Below the pieces are notes generated by a model. It did no database searches and was not told the origin of the DNA. It saw nothing but the letters and a program-made list of their open reading frames with translations. The position numbers and the translations under genes are program-made. Positions 17,243-26,602 of a DNA stretch of 43,817 bases are shown in pieces (positions within the stretch are counted from its first letter, which is position 1; each line of letters opens with the position of its first letter). The DNA comes from Chloroflexota bacterium. Lineage in GTDB: Bacteria > Chloroflexota > Anaerolineae > Anaerolineales > UBA11858. The DNA is taken from positions 1 through 43,817 of the forward strand of contig JAUWCZ010000006.1 of the NCBI GenBank assembly GCA_030609055.1, in the 5' to 3' direction.

Positions 17243-18721
17243 ATGATTAAAGGAAATCAAACCTCACCAAATATCACAATTATTGGATTAGGACCGGGGG
17301 ATCCAGGATTAATAACACTTCGTGCTTGGGATACCATTCAATCTGCAAAAGAAATCTATCTTAGAACCAGGCAGCATCCCACGATCAATGGATTTCCCTC
17401 TGAATTGAAAGTCCATTCTTTTGATGGTTTTTATCAGGAAGAGGATTCCTTTGAGGTAGTTTACCAGCGGATAACCGACGAGATCATTACCCTCAGCCAG
17501 GGATCAGCTGGAGTGGTTTATGCTGTCCCTGGAGATCCTTTTGTGGGGGAAGAGACTACCCCCATGATCCTCGCCGCAGCCAGGAAATTAAATATCCCCG
17601 TGGAGATCATTCCCGGTGTTAGTTTTCTGGAACCCGTCTTGGCCGCCAAGGAGGTAGATCTGCTTCCTCAAATCACCATCCTGGACGCTTTGGAATTACA
17701 GACTGCCCATTTTCCTCCCTTCCCTCCCGATACTCCTGTTATCATCGCTCAAATTCACTCAAAAGATGTTGCCTCCAATGTAAAAATCAGTTTAACGGCT
17801 ATTTTCCCTGATAAGCACCCGGTGTTCTTAATCCACAATGCAGGAACCGAAGCTGAGCAGGTTGAGAGTATCCCTCTTTATCAATTGGATCGAAGCCAAT
17901 CGATCGGGCTTCGAACCTCTGCGTTTATTCCACCATTAGAAAAGGGTTCATCCTTGGAATCCTTCCAGGAAATCATCGCCCATTTACGGGCACCGGATGG
18001 CTGTCCCTGGGATCGAGAGCAAGATCATCAATCTCTGCGGCCTAACCTTCTGGAAGAAACTTTTGAGGCTTTAGAAGCCATTGATGCAGATGATCCCGCT
18101 GCGATGAAGGAAGAATTTGGTGATCTGCTGCTCCAGATCATTTTGCATGCCCAGATTGCAAGTGAATTTGGAGAGTTTTCTATGAGTGATGTCATCCGGG
18201 GGATTTATATAAAGATTATTCAACGTCATCCTCATGTGTTTGAAGATCTCTCACTCGATCAAGCGGGAGATGTGATCAGAAATTGGGAGCGGATCAAGGC
18301 ACAAGAGAGGGATCTCAATGGAGAGGGAGAAAAGGGATTGCTGGACGGCATCCCCGTATCTTTGCCAGCCCTTACACAGGCTCAAACCTATCAAAAACGG
18401 GCCGCGCGAGTAGGATTTGATTGGGAGAACCTTCAAGGTGTGATGGACAAGATCCCCGAAGAAATTAAGGAAATAAATCAAGCTCAGGAATCTAGTGAAC
18501 AAGCAGCGGAAGTAGGGGATTTACTATTTTCTGTAGTAAATATTGCCCGCTGGTTAGGAGTCGATGCGGAAAGTGCCTTGCGAGATGCTAACCGGCGTTT
18601 TAAGGATCGATTTTCAGATCTAGAAAAAGAAGCCCGCGCTTCCGGGCGCGAGCTTTCTGAGATGACACTTGAGGAATTGGATATACTTTGGGAGCAGTCA
18701 AAATCAAAGAGGAAGGATTAA
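17243..18721 (+). CDS. YabN-like fusion: tetrapyrrole methylase-type domain plus MazG NTP pyrophosphohydrolase
   Basis: The 492-residue length matches the YabN family. Residues 10-230 form an SAM-dependent tetrapyrrole (corrin/porphyrin) methylase fold, with IIGLGPGDPGLITLRA at the start and a GDPF motif near residue 99. Residues from about 240 are MazG. The first MazG half has GCPWDREQDHQSLRPNLLEET and the metal-binding EEFGDLLLQ. The second has EEIKEINQ and EVGDLLFSVVNIAR. MazG hydrolyses NTPs to NMPs and pyrophosphate, probably as house-cleaning, while the substrate of the methylase half is unknown in this family. The gene ends overlapping the convergent gene by 4 bases. Confidence 0.93.
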   Translation: MIKGNQTSPNITIIGLGPGDPGLITLRAWDTIQSAKEIYLRTRQHPTINGFPSELKVHSFDGFYQEEDSFEVVYQRITDEIITLSQGSAGVVYAVPGDPFVGEETTPMILAAARKLNIPVEIIPGVSFLEPVLAAKEVDLLPQITILDALELQTAHFPPFPPDTPVIIAQIHSKDVASNVKISLTAIFPDKHPVFLIHNAGTEAEQVESIPLYQLDRSQSIGLRTSAFIPPLEKGSSLESFQEIIAHLRAPDGCPWDREQDHQSLRPNLLEETFEALEAIDADDPAAMKEEFGDLLLQIILHAQIASEFGEFSMSDVIRGIYIKIIQRHPHVFEDLSLDQAGDVIRNWERIKAQERDLNGEGEKGLLDGIPVSLPALTQAQTYQKRAARVGFDWENLQGVMDKIPEEIKEINQAQESSEQAAEVGDLLFSVVNIARWLGVDAESALRDANRRFKDRFSDLEKEARASGRELSEMTLEELDILWEQSKSKRKD

Positions 18722-19095
18722 GGTCTTTCCTCCCCTGCTAGATAGGATTGAATAAACAGGATTCCAACCAGGAAAAAAGGTAATCCGCTAACGGCGACTG
18801 CAAACATTCGGTTATGTCCAGCGGAGAAATAAGCAAAAATACTTAAGAAGAGACTGCTTATTATGGTAATCTTTCCACCACTTAGGGGATATTTCCAGGC
18901 AATTCCAATCCCAATTGTAGACGTAACCACCAAAACTGTTAATAATACGCCCTCCAGGGTCAGACTCAGCTGTGATCCCAGGGTTTCACCAATGGCTGAG
19001 GTTATGATGGTGGACAGCCAGAAAACACTTACAATTACACCGCCGATACGGGCAAACCACATCAGGGTAGTACTCTGTTTATTGTTGTTGTCCAT
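18718..19095 (-). CDS. small four-helix membrane protein of unknown function
   Basis: I do not recognise this family. Using the ATG at 19095 (125 residues), GGGAG lies 7 bases upstream. An ATG at 19131 would add 12 residues and starts 3 bases after the upstream gene stops, so it is also possible. Four hydrophobic segments are visible: about residues 10-37, 46-68, 75-92 and 96-118. No catalytic motif is seen. It sits directly downstream of the AIM24-type gene on the same strand and is probably co-transcribed. Its 3' end overlaps the YabN-like gene. Confidence 0.8.
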   Translation of the reverse strand: MDNNNKQSTTLMWFARIGGVIVSVFWLSTIITSAIGETLGSQLSLTLEGVLLTVLVVTSTIGIGIAWKYPLSGGKITIISSLFLSIFAYFSAGHNRMFAVAVSGLPFFLVGILFIQSYLAGEERP

Positions 19096-19134
19096 CCACT
19101 GCTCCCTTGTGGATTGATCCTCCGAATACATGTT

Positions 19135-19899
19135 TTATAATCCGCTAATTATATCTCCCAATATTTCTCCGCCCAATCCAGCTGCCCCCTTTGTTTCACC
19201 CACATTTCTGAGATTTGCTGCAACCGCAATCCTATCAGCCAGACGTGAAAGTGGCAGACTTTGCAGGAATACTTTACCAGGACCGGTTAGCTTGGCGAGG
19301 AAAAGTCCCTCACCACCAAAAAGCGCATTGGTGAAGCCACCGATGAATTCAATGTCATAGTCGACAGATGGTGAGAATGCGACCAAACATCCCGTATCCA
19401 CACTAAGAATTTCTTCTGCTTTAAGATTTTTTTCTATGATTGTGCCCCCAGCATGGGCGAAAGCTAATCCATCCCCAACAAGCCGCTGCAGGATGAATCC
19501 TTCTCCACCAAACAGCCCCGCCCCCAGTTTTTTACTGAAAGCAATTTCTATTTCAATACCTCTGGCTGCACACAGAAAGGAATCCTTCTGGCAAATGAAG
19601 GTGCCGCCTAAACTTGTTAGATCGAGGGGAACAATTCTTCCCGGATACGGAGCTGCAAAGGCAACTCGTTTAATAACATCAGTGTTGTTCAGAAAGCTGG
19701 TAATGAAAAAACTCTCACCAGTGAATATGCGTTGAACGCCTTTAAAAACACCTCCCCCCATCCCCGTTTGCATTTCAATCCCTTTTTCCATGTAGATCAT
19801 CGTGCCTGCTTCTGCCCGAATTCCTTCATGAGGATCCAGTTGTATTTCAACCAGCTGCAGGTCATCACCATAGATTGTATATTCAACTATATCTGCCAT
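19135..19899 (-). CDS. AIM24/TIGR00266 family protein
   Basis: The 254 residues match the AIM24 (TIGR00266) family in length and pattern. Repeated glycine-rich beta segments run along the chain: GTMIYMEKGIEMQTGMGGG, FFITSFLNNTD, LGAGLFGGEGFILQRLVGDG and ALFGGEGLFLAKLTGPGKV. The family is a trimeric beta-sandwich fold of unclear function, and the yeast homologue is mitochondrial. There is no signal peptide or membrane helix. TAGGAG precedes the ATG. It is followed by a small membrane protein gene, possibly its partner. Confidence 0.9.
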   Translation of the reverse strand: MADIVEYTIYGDDLQLVEIQLDPHEGIRAEAGTMIYMEKGIEMQTGMGGGVFKGVQRIFTGESFFITSFLNNTDVIKRVAFAAPYPGRIVPLDLTSLGGTFICQKDSFLCAARGIEIEIAFSKKLGAGLFGGEGFILQRLVGDGLAFAHAGGTIIEKNLKAEEILSVDTGCLVAFSPSVDYDIEFIGGFTNALFGGEGLFLAKLTGPGKVFLQSLPLSRLADRIAVAANLRNVGETKGAAGLGGEILGDIISGL

Positions 19900-20004
19900 G
19901 ACAATTTCTCCTAATAAAATCTGTCTTAAGTTAAGTCCTCATTTCAGATTTTACTATAAAGTTCCCTCATTCCCCGGGAAGTTAATAAAAATGAAAGTGG
20001 GTAT

Positions 20005-20034
20005 CAAAAAACCCCGAAAGAACCTTTCGGGGTT
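20005..20034 (-). terminator. intrinsic terminator for tRNA-Gln
   Basis: On the minus strand a 10-bp stem (20033-20024 with 20020-20011) with a 3-base loop is followed by six U (20011-20006). It starts a few bases after the tRNA 3' end. Confidence 0.85.
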
Positions 20035-20039
20035 GAAAG

Positions 20040-20110
20040 CTGGGGGCCAGGGATTCGAACCCCGACTTACGGTTCCAGAGACCGCTGTCCTACCGTTAGA
20101 CGAGCCCCCA
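20040..20110 (-). tRNA. tRNA-Gln (anticodon CUG)
   Basis: The minus strand folds as a complete cloverleaf. The acceptor stem pairs TGGGGGC with GCCCCCA. The anticodon stem is GCGGT with ACCGT around the loop CTCTGGA, whose anticodon CUG reads CAG. The T arm has GGTTCGAATCC. The U1-A72 pair and G73 discriminator are the classic glutaminyl identity elements. CCA is not encoded. The gene has its own promoter and terminator and sits beside glnS. Confidence 0.95.
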
Positions 20111-20122
20111 CCAGCGAAGGGA

Positions 20123-20151
20123 ATTTTATCATTGATAAGTATGTTCGTCAA
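20123..20151 (-). promoter_or_regulatory. promoter of tRNA-Gln
   Basis: On the minus strand TTGACG (20151-20146) and TAAAAT (20128-20123) are 17 bases apart, with the -10 ending 12 bases before the mature tRNA. Confidence 0.75.
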
Positions 20152-20310
20152 ATCAGTCCCAGATTCTTGATCCTGATATTAATAAAATGGTGGTTTTTAC
20201 ATTATACAGATAGCGATAGGAATGAAATTCCCCCCCGTCATCGAGAGTATGCTAAAATTTGTGGGTAGATTTAACGGGATTCTTCCCAGGGTTATGAAGG
20301 AGAATTCAGA

Positions 20311-22005
20311 ATGGACGAAGAAAAGGAATTATCAGATTTTATTAGGAATACTATTAAAGAAGATCTGGCGGTAGGGAAATATGATGGCCGGGTGCATACA
20401 CGGTTTCCTCCTGAACCAAACGGGTATCTTCACATCGGCCACGTAAAAGCGTTCGCTCTGGATTTTGGGGTTGCGGAAGAGTTTAATGGCATGTGCAATC
20501 TGCGTTTCGATGACACCAATCCTGCCAAGGAAGAGGATGAGTATGTGGAGGCTATTAAACAGGATATTAAGTGGCTCGGTTTCGATTGGGAAGACCGGCT
20601 ATATTTTGCTTCAGACTATTTTGACCAGCTTTATGAATATGCCCTGATCCTGATTAAAAAGGGGAAAGCCTATGTGGATGACCTCTCAGCAGATGAAATC
20701 CGGGAATACAGGGGAACGTTAACTGAACCCGGAAAAGAAAGTCCCTACAGGAACCGGGCTCTCGAGGAGAACCTGGACTTATTCCAGCGCATGCGGGAAG
20801 GGGAGTATGAATCTGGCAGCAAAGTTCTGCGGGCGAAAATCGATATGGCTTCCCCAAATATCAACCTTCGTGACCCGGTTATGTACCGGATTCTGCATGA
20901 ATCCCACCACCGCACTGGTGACAAATGGTGTATTTATCCCATGTATGACTGGGCTCATGGTCAATCCGATTCCATCGAGGGGATTACTCATTCCCTGTGC
21001 TCGATTGAATTTAAGAATCACCGGCCACTTTATGACTGGTTCCTGGATGAACTGGATATTTTTCATCCCCAGCAGCTTGAATTTGCGCGGTTTAACATGA
21101 CCTATACCGTGATGAGCAAACGCCGGTTAGTTCAATTGGTGGAAGGAGGATATGTCAATGGCTGGGACGATCCCCGGATGATTACCCTTGCTGGCTTGCG
21201 TAGATTGGGCATCCCACCAGAGGCAATCCGGAAATTTATTGAACACGTTGGGGTCGGGTTATCCCTCAGTACAATCCAGCACTCTAAATTTGATTATTTT
21301 GTCCGGGATGACCTGAATCAAAGAGTTCCGAGGGTCAATGGTGTATTGAATCCCCTCAGGGTCGTCCTTACAAATTATCCGGAAGACAAAGTTGAGCTAA
21401 TGGAGTTTCCCAATCACCCTGGTGATGAGTCTCAAGGAACAAGGGAAGTGCCTTTCTCACGTGAACTATACATCGACCGGGATGATTTCCGCGAAGATCC
21501 ACCTAAGAAATTCTGGCGTTTAGCACCGGGTAGGGAAGTGCGTCTCCGCTATGGATATTTAATTACCTGCAATGAGGTGATTAAAGATGACCAGGGAGAG
21601 ATTTCAGAACTAAGATGCACGATAGATCCCGAATCTCGCGGGGGCACAGCACCAGATGGAAGACAGGTAAAGGGAACTCTGCATTGGGTTTCCGCTCCCC
21701 ATGCTCTGGATGTTGAAGTCAGGTTGTACGACCGTTTGTTCAACCATCCGTTTCCTATGGATGTAAAGGAAGGGGAAAGCTTCCTGGATCATCTAAACCC
21801 GGGTTCTCTGCAAATTCTGTCCGGTGTGAAAGTAGAACCAGGTCTGAAGAATTCCAATCCCGGAGACCGATTTCAGTTTGAACGGGTGGGTTATTTCTGT
21901 GTGGATCCTGATTCCACGGAAGATGAGCTGGTGTTCAATAGAACCATTTCCCTACGAGATTCTTGGGCAAAAATTGAAAAACAACAGGAACAAAGTTTGA
22001 AATAA
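20311..22005 (+). CDS. glnS: glutaminyl-tRNA synthetase
   Basis: GlnRS charges tRNA-Gln with glutamine, so this organism need not rely only on transamidation of Glu-tRNA-Gln. The 564 residues are about the size of E. coli GlnRS. The class I HIGH signature is at residues 41-44 ([11 protein letters not shown]) and the KMSKS counterpart is VMSKRRL near residue 267. The segments [20 protein letters not shown] and [20 protein letters not shown] mark GlnRS rather than GluRS. The C-terminal two beta-barrels that bind the anticodon are present. A tRNA-Gln gene is divergently placed 200 bases upstream. I see no clear promoter. Confidence 0.97.
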   Translation: MDEEKELSDFIRNTIKEDLAVGKYDGRVHTRFPPEPNGYLHIGHVKAFALDFGVAEEFNGMCNLRFDDTNPAKEEDEYVEAIKQDIKWLGFDWEDRLYFASDYFDQLYEYALILIKKGKAYVDDLSADEIREYRGTLTEPGKESPYRNRALEENLDLFQRMREGEYESGSKVLRAKIDMASPNINLRDPVMYRILHESHHRTGDKWCIYPMYDWAHGQSDSIEGITHSLCSIEFKNHRPLYDWFLDELDIFHPQQLEFARFNMTYTVMSKRRLVQLVEGGYVNGWDDPRMITLAGLRRLGIPPEAIRKFIEHVGVGLSLSTIQHSKFDYFVRDDLNQRVPRVNGVLNPLRVVLTNYPEDKVELMEFPNHPGDESQGTREVPFSRELYIDRDDFREDPPKKFWRLAPGREVRLRYGYLITCNEVIKDDQGEISELRCTIDPESRGGTAPDGRQVKGTLHWVSAPHALDVEVRLYDRLFNHPFPMDVKEGESFLDHLNPGSLQILSGVKVEPGLKNSNPGDRFQFERVGYFCVDPDSTEDELVFNRTISLRDSWAKIEKQQEQSLK

Positions 22006-22033
22006 ATTTGAAAATGTCCGGGATTAATAACAA

Positions 22034-22075
22034 GACGATCCATTTTCTACACAAGAATTTGGATCGTCCCCTTTT
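22034..22075 (+). terminator. terminator between convergent glnS and gltX
   Basis: A 9-bp perfect stem pairs 22034-22042 with 22060-22068 and is followed by CCCTTTTCT on the plus strand. The hairpin could also act for the minus-strand operon, but the U-run is poorer on that side. Confidence 0.65.
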
Positions 22076-23572
22076 CTATTGAGAATGTTTTTTTAACTTT
22101 GTAGCCGCACTTTCCAGCCGTTTGATGACTGTTTCTTTCCCGATGATATCGATAACATCAAAGATTGGTGGAGTCACTGCTTGCCCTGTACTAGTTTCCC
22201 GCAGCAAGCTAAATATCTGTCCTGCTTTCAGGTTCAGATCAGCGGCAATATCCCGGAGTGCTTCCTCCGTTGTTTCCGCATTAATCTCAGGTGTTACCTG
22301 GAACAGCTTCGTAATTCTCTGGACAGCTTTAATGGCTTGAGAACTGATGAGTTTATCAGAGATGATTCGATCCACGGCTAGTTCAATCTCATCCAGGAAG
22401 AAAAATCCAGTCATGTCAACAACCTCTGTGAGCTTTTTTGTCCGGGTTTGAATTGCAGAGGCAATCTTGAGCAGTTTTTCCCCGTCTGGTTGATAACCTG
22501 CATTGTTAAACCAGGGTTTAATCCTGGTTGCAAAATCCTCCAAATCTAGATTCCGGATGTGAAGTCCATTGAAATGATCTAACTTGCTGAAGTTAATGGC
22601 TGCAGGTGATGGATTAAGTTTTTCAAGACTGAATTTTTCAATCAGGTCCTCAAGGGTAAAGAATTCCGTTTTGTCGTCGTAACTCCAGCCCATTAGGGCA
22701 ATCCAGTTGATCACGGCTTCTGGTAAGTAACCAAGTTTTTCCATGTCTTTGATAAAGATTGGGAGACCTCTTTCCTGGGCAAGTTTTGTATCGCGTTTGC
22801 TCATTTTCCCTTTACCATCGGGTTTTAAAAACACAGAAAGGTGAACCCAAATCGGTTGCTGCCAACCGAACGCTTGGTAGATCATGACGTGGATTGGAAA
22901 CGTGGGCAACCATTCGGAAGCGCGAATGACGTGGGTTATGCCCATCAGATAATCATCCACAATGGCTGCCAGATGGTAGACAGGAAGCCCGTTAGATTTG
23001 ATCAGGATCATATCATCCAAGGTGTTGTTTTCAAACCTGATCTCGCCTCGCAGGAAATCCTCCACAACCGTTGTTCCAGTTTTTGGTGATTTAAAACGGA
23101 TGACGAATGATTCGCCAGTCGCGATTCGCTCGGTTGTTTGATTTTTAGTCAGATTACGACAAGTACCATCATAATGGGGAGTCTGGTTGTTCTTAATTTG
23201 ATCTTCACGTACTCGATTAAGCCGTTCAGGTGCACAAAAACAGTAAAAAGCATTCCCTTTCTTAATGAGCTGCTCAGCGTGATCCTGATAAATTTCTTTC
23301 CTGAGGGACTGGCGATAAGGGGAATAGGGGCCACCTTGGTCCGGTCCCTCATCCGGCACTAACCCCAACCAGTTTAACGCTTCCTGGAAATCTACTTCGG
23401 CGCTTTCCTGGTATCTTTTTTGGTCTGTATCTTCGATCCGCAGAATAAAAGTTCCGCCGGTCTGTCTTGCGAGCAAGTAATCATAGAGTGCAGTACGGGC
23501 GCCACCAATATGCAGGAAGCCTGTGGGAGAAGGAGCAAATCGAACGCGGGCTGGATTTTGATTTAAAGACAT
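22076..23572 (-). CDS. gltX: glutamyl-tRNA synthetase
   Basis: The 498 residues carry the class I signatures FLHIGG (residues 19-24) and KMSKR (256-260), with the GluRS-specific RFAPSPTG start and RIEDTDQKRY. The zinc-site region has C111, C113 and C138, but the usual histidine after YDGTCR is replaced by Asn. The C-terminal anticodon-binding helices are complete. Because GlnRS is also encoded here, this GluRS is probably discriminating (tRNA-Glu only), which is inference. It is the last gene of the mre/min/rodA unit, 41 bases after rodA. Confidence 0.97.
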   Translation of the reverse strand: MSLNQNPARVRFAPSPTGFLHIGGARTALYDYLLARQTGGTFILRIEDTDQKRYQESAEVDFQEALNWLGLVPDEGPDQGGPYSPYRQSLRKEIYQDHAEQLIKKGNAFYCFCAPERLNRVREDQIKNNQTPHYDGTCRNLTKNQTTERIATGESFVIRFKSPKTGTTVVEDFLRGEIRFENNTLDDMILIKSNGLPVYHLAAIVDDYLMGITHVIRASEWLPTFPIHVMIYQAFGWQQPIWVHLSVFLKPDGKGKMSKRDTKLAQERGLPIFIKDMEKLGYLPEAVINWIALMGWSYDDKTEFFTLEDLIEKFSLEKLNPSPAAINFSKLDHFNGLHIRNLDLEDFATRIKPWFNNAGYQPDGEKLLKIASAIQTRTKKLTEVVDMTGFFFLDEIELAVDRIISDKLISSQAIKAVQRITKLFQVTPEINAETTEEALRDIAADLNLKAGQIFSLLRETSTGQAVTPPIFDVIDIIGKETVIKRLESAATKLKKHSQ

Positions 23573-23613
23573 ACAATTTCCTGAGTTTACAGGGACAATT
23601 CATTGTACCAGAG

Positions 23614-24756
23614 TTAAAATTCCAGATACTTATGTCTGAGCAAGATGCTTTCTACCAGACCGATAGCGATGAAGAGTGTAATCAATGAACTACCACCATA
23701 GCTGACGAACGGCAGAGTGAGACCGGTGACCGGTAAAAGGTTCAGGTTCATTCCGATATTTACAATAGTTTGAAACGAGATGATCGTTGCTGCGCCGTAG
23801 GCGATTAATGCACCGAAAGTATCACTGGACAGACGAGCCGCTCTCAAGCAACGGGCGATGATAAATGCCAAAGTTGCAATCACCACAAAAGCGCCTACAA
23901 AACCAAATTCCTCCGACAGGGCTGAGAATATGAAATCGGAGTGACGAACCTTCAGGAAGCGCAATTGGACCTGAGACCCGCTTCCATACCCCTGACCGAG
24001 CCATCCTCCCTCACCAATGCTGATTAATGCCTGCTGGACGTTGTAAATAGCACCAAAGCTGGCATCTGGATCTGGAAAAACAAAGTTAATGATTCTTTCC
24101 AGTTGATATGGTTTTATCAGTCCGGCAGTATTTTCTGGGTCATAATTCAACAGCAACATTGGTAAACCAACAGCCAAAGCCACCAATCCTGCCCCTCCGG
24201 CAAGGAATAACAATTTTATTTCTAAGCCACTCGCCCAGAGCAAGGCAAACCACAAGACCAGAATAACAATCGAGGTGCTCAGGTCAGGTTGGAGGATAAT
24301 CCAGATAATGATAAAAAATGTGACCAGTAAACTGCGGAAAACGGTGAAGGGCTTTTTAATATTATCGATGTTCTGGGAAAAAAAATTTGCCAGAATGAGA
24401 ATGATGACTATTTTTGCAAATTCTGAAGGTTGGATAAGGATAGGTCCTACAGAAAACCAGCGAGATGATCCAAAGAGAGTACCTCCGAAGAAAAATAGAA
24501 CAGCCAGTGCGCCGGCAGTCAACAGATATAAGATGCTGCTTACTGCTCCCCAATACCGGTAATCGATCATCGCTGTGATTACCATAATCACAAAACCGAT
24601 TCCCGCAAATATGATTTGCTTAATTACTGTATTGGCTTCTACTAATTCAATGTTGCCTGCAATGGCGGACCGGATCATGGTCACGCCGAAGATGGTCAAA
24701 AAGGCAACTGCGCCAAGCAACCAGAAGTCAAAATGGTGCCAAGAGATATTGCGCAT
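23614..24756 (-). CDS. rodA: rod-shape peptidoglycan glycosyltransferase RodA (FtsW/RodA/SpoVE family)
   Basis: SEDS proteins polymerise glycan strands from lipid II together with a class B PBP. This 380-residue protein has about ten hydrophobic segments and the SEDS signatures. These are RWFSVGPILIQPSEFAKI, the SDFIFSALSEEFGF motif in the large extracellular loop region, and the C-terminal GLTLPFVSYGGSSL. Its likely PBP partner, mrdA, lies upstream in the same unit, with minCDE between them. That makes RodA more likely than FtsW. Confidence 0.95.
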   Translation of the reverse strand: MRNISWHHFDFWLLGAVAFLTIFGVTMIRSAIAGNIELVEANTVIKQIIFAGIGFVIMVITAMIDYRYWGAVSSILYLLTAGALAVLFFFGGTLFGSSRWFSVGPILIQPSEFAKIVIILILANFFSQNIDNIKKPFTVFRSLLVTFFIIIWIILQPDLSTSIVILVLWFALLWASGLEIKLLFLAGGAGLVALAVGLPMLLLNYDPENTAGLIKPYQLERIINFVFPDPDASFGAIYNVQQALISIGEGGWLGQGYGSGSQVQLRFLKVRHSDFIFSALSEEFGFVGAFVVIATLAFIIARCLRAARLSSDTFGALIAYGAATIISFQTIVNIGMNLNLLPVTGLTLPFVSYGGSSLITLFIAIGLVESILLRHKYLEF

Positions 24757-24759
24757 AAA

Positions 24760-25026
24760 TCAGTATTTTCGGCTAATTGGTCCTGCGATGGGAATATCAG
24801 CGATCAGCCTCTGCTGCCGGCCGTCTTGGGTGATATTAATCCGCATCGATTTTGCATCAATTTTGATATAGCGTGAAATAACGTCCAGTAGGTCATCTTT
24901 AAGAGATTCCAGCGCGTCAGAGGAAAGGTCCGTCCTGTCATTAATCAGCACTAAGCGCAGACGTTCTCTTGCTTTGTCTGCACTACTCGGTTCCTTTGAA
25001 AATATACGGCTGATGAAATTATCCAT
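24760..25026 (-). CDS. minE: cell division topological specificity factor MinE
   Basis: I use the ATG at 25026 (88 residues, MDNFISRIFSKEPSS). GGAGA lies well placed before it, and the longer frame upstream only overlaps minD. The segment ADKARERLRLVLINDRTDLSS is the MinD-activating, membrane-targeting helix of MinE. The C-terminal half is the dimerisation domain, with ISRYIKIDAKSMRINI. MinE stimulates MinD ATPase so that MinCD oscillates. It starts 1 base after the minD stop. Confidence 0.94.
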   Translation of the reverse strand: MDNFISRIFSKEPSSADKARERLRLVLINDRTDLSSDALESLKDDLLDVISRYIKIDAKSMRINITQDGRQQRLIADIPIAGPISRKY

Positions 25027-25027
25027 G

Positions 25028-25831
25028 CTATTTTTCTCCTGATCCGAATACGCTTGAAATCCGGTTAAAAAATCCACTGCTCTTGTCCAGATCAAGCAGG
25101 GGAACATTTTCTCCTAATAAGCGACGGGCGATATTATGGTATGCTTGCCCGGCAAGGCTATTTGTGTCGAGTGCGATGGGAGTCCCTTTGTTGGTGCTGA
25201 TGATTACGGCTTTATCCTCAGGCACAATCCCAAGCAGATGAATCGCCAATAAGTCCACCACGTCATCTGCAGAAAGCATATCATTTTGTTTAACCATCTC
25301 CGTGTCAAGCCGGTTAATCAGAAGCCGGGGAGTTCCTTTTTCTTCTGCTTCAACAATCCCAATAATACGGTCTGCATCGCGAACGGCGGAGACTTCCGGG
25401 TTGGTGATCACGATTACCTCATCCGCAGGAGCAATAGCGTTCTTAAACCCGCGTTCGATTCCAGCCGGGGAATCGATCAGAATCCAATCCAAATCAGACC
25501 GAAGTTCATTACACAACCGGATCATATCGGTAGGGGACACCGCAGTTTTATCCCGGGTTTGGGCGGTTGGAATTAAGTAGAGATCCGGAATGTGTTTGTC
25601 TTTGATCATCGCCTGGTTTAACCTGCACCTTCCTTCCACAACATCTACCAGGTCATACACAATTCTATTCTCCAAACCCATAACAACATCTAAATTCCTT
25701 AATCCGATATCCGCGTCAATGCAGGCTACTTTTTGGCCCTTGCTCGCCAGGGCAGCACCGATATTGGCGATTGCGGTAGTTTTTCCCACACCACCTTTTC
25801 CGGATGTGATGGTGATAACCTTAGCGCTCAT
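25028..25831 (-). CDS. minD: septum site-determining protein MinD
   Basis: MinD is a membrane-associated ParA-type ATPase that recruits MinC. The 267 residues carry the deviant Walker A motif GKGGVGKT (residues 11-18), a CIDADIGLRNLDVVMGLE switch region, IDSPAGIERGF (Walker B region), and a C-terminal amphipathic helix with SSGFFNRISSVFGS for membrane binding. It is flanked by minC and minE in the standard order. Confidence 0.97.
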   Translation of the reverse strand: MSAKVITITSGKGGVGKTTAIANIGAALASKGQKVACIDADIGLRNLDVVMGLENRIVYDLVDVVEGRCRLNQAMIKDKHIPDLYLIPTAQTRDKTAVSPTDMIRLCNELRSDLDWILIDSPAGIERGFKNAIAPADEVIVITNPEVSAVRDADRIIGIVEAEEKGTPRLLINRLDTEMVKQNDMLSADDVVDLLAIHLLGIVPEDKAVIISTNKGTPIALDTNSLAGQAYHNIARRLLGENVPLLDLDKSSGFFNRISSVFGSGEK

Positions 25832-25854
25832 AACAATGTCCTGTCTTGTGTTGT

Positions 25855-26532
25855 CTAATGAACTTCAAACCAATCATGGGCTGTAACCTGACCGTCTTCC
25901 AGCCGGGCGATTTCAGGACGGGGTTTTCCTTTTCTGGGGGGAGATATGCTGATTTTATCAGCTATCCGGAGTTGTGTTGGTGATAAATCAAGGGAACACA
26001 CAACGGCTTCTGTATCTCCCTTCGCGCCCGCATGCACCACGCCACGCAGCCTTCCCCAAACAATAATATTACCTCCGGCGACAATTTCTGCTCCGGGATT
26101 AACATCCCCTAGGATAACGATATGTCCGGGATGTTTAATTTTATGTCCAGATCTTAAAGTGCGTTTAAGAAATACAGCCTCCTCTCCTTCCAGGACTGTA
26201 TTAATGGGGTGCTTTTCCGAGGTTGGTGAAGATTGATCCACCATTATTACCAATCCCAGATCCTGAGATGCCCGTTCTGTGACAATGGAGGAACTTAATA
26301 CCCCCCAGAGTTTGATCTCCCGGTCTGAAAGGGCATTCCTTAAAGATGCCAGTATGGGGGATTTCAGCGCTCTGCTCCCAACATCGATCACCAATCGCGC
26401 TCCCTCAAAAAATTCCCGGTTCTGGTCGATGTGTTGCAGAAGGGCTCGTTCCTGTACTTCCCAATCGCCTTCTTTCACCTCTATCAGGATACCGTTTTTT
26501 ATTCCTTTTACCTCGATTTCTTGTGCCTGCAT
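25855..26532 (-). CDS. minC: septum site-determining protein MinC
   Basis: MinC inhibits FtsZ polymerisation away from midcell. The 225 residues have an N-terminal MinC domain with IKNGILIEV and IDVGSRAL. The C-terminal beta-helix carries the signature ILGDVNPGAEIVAGGNIIVWGRLRGVVHAGAKGD (about residues 140-175), which binds MinD. The basic loop PPRKGKPRPE and ARLEDGQV near the end are typical. It lies 22 bases upstream of minD. Confidence 0.95.
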   Translation of the reverse strand: MQAQEIEVKGIKNGILIEVKEGDWEVQERALLQHIDQNREFFEGARLVIDVGSRALKSPILASLRNALSDREIKLWGVLSSSIVTERASQDLGLVIMVDQSSPTSEKHPINTVLEGEEAVFLKRTLRSGHKIKHPGHIVILGDVNPGAEIVAGGNIIVWGRLRGVVHAGAKGDTEAVVCSLDLSPTQLRIADKISISPPRKGKPRPEIARLEDGQVTAHDWFEVH

Positions 26533-26602
26533 GCCCCAATCTCCATCCTTAAAAACAAATACAACCGGGTTTAACCGATTGCTAAAATTATAGCATGATA
26601 CC

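Noticed and set aside
20240-20258. Promoter for glnS at TATGCTAAAAT
   Set aside because: A possible -10 is visible, but no acceptable -35 lies 16-18 bases upstream.
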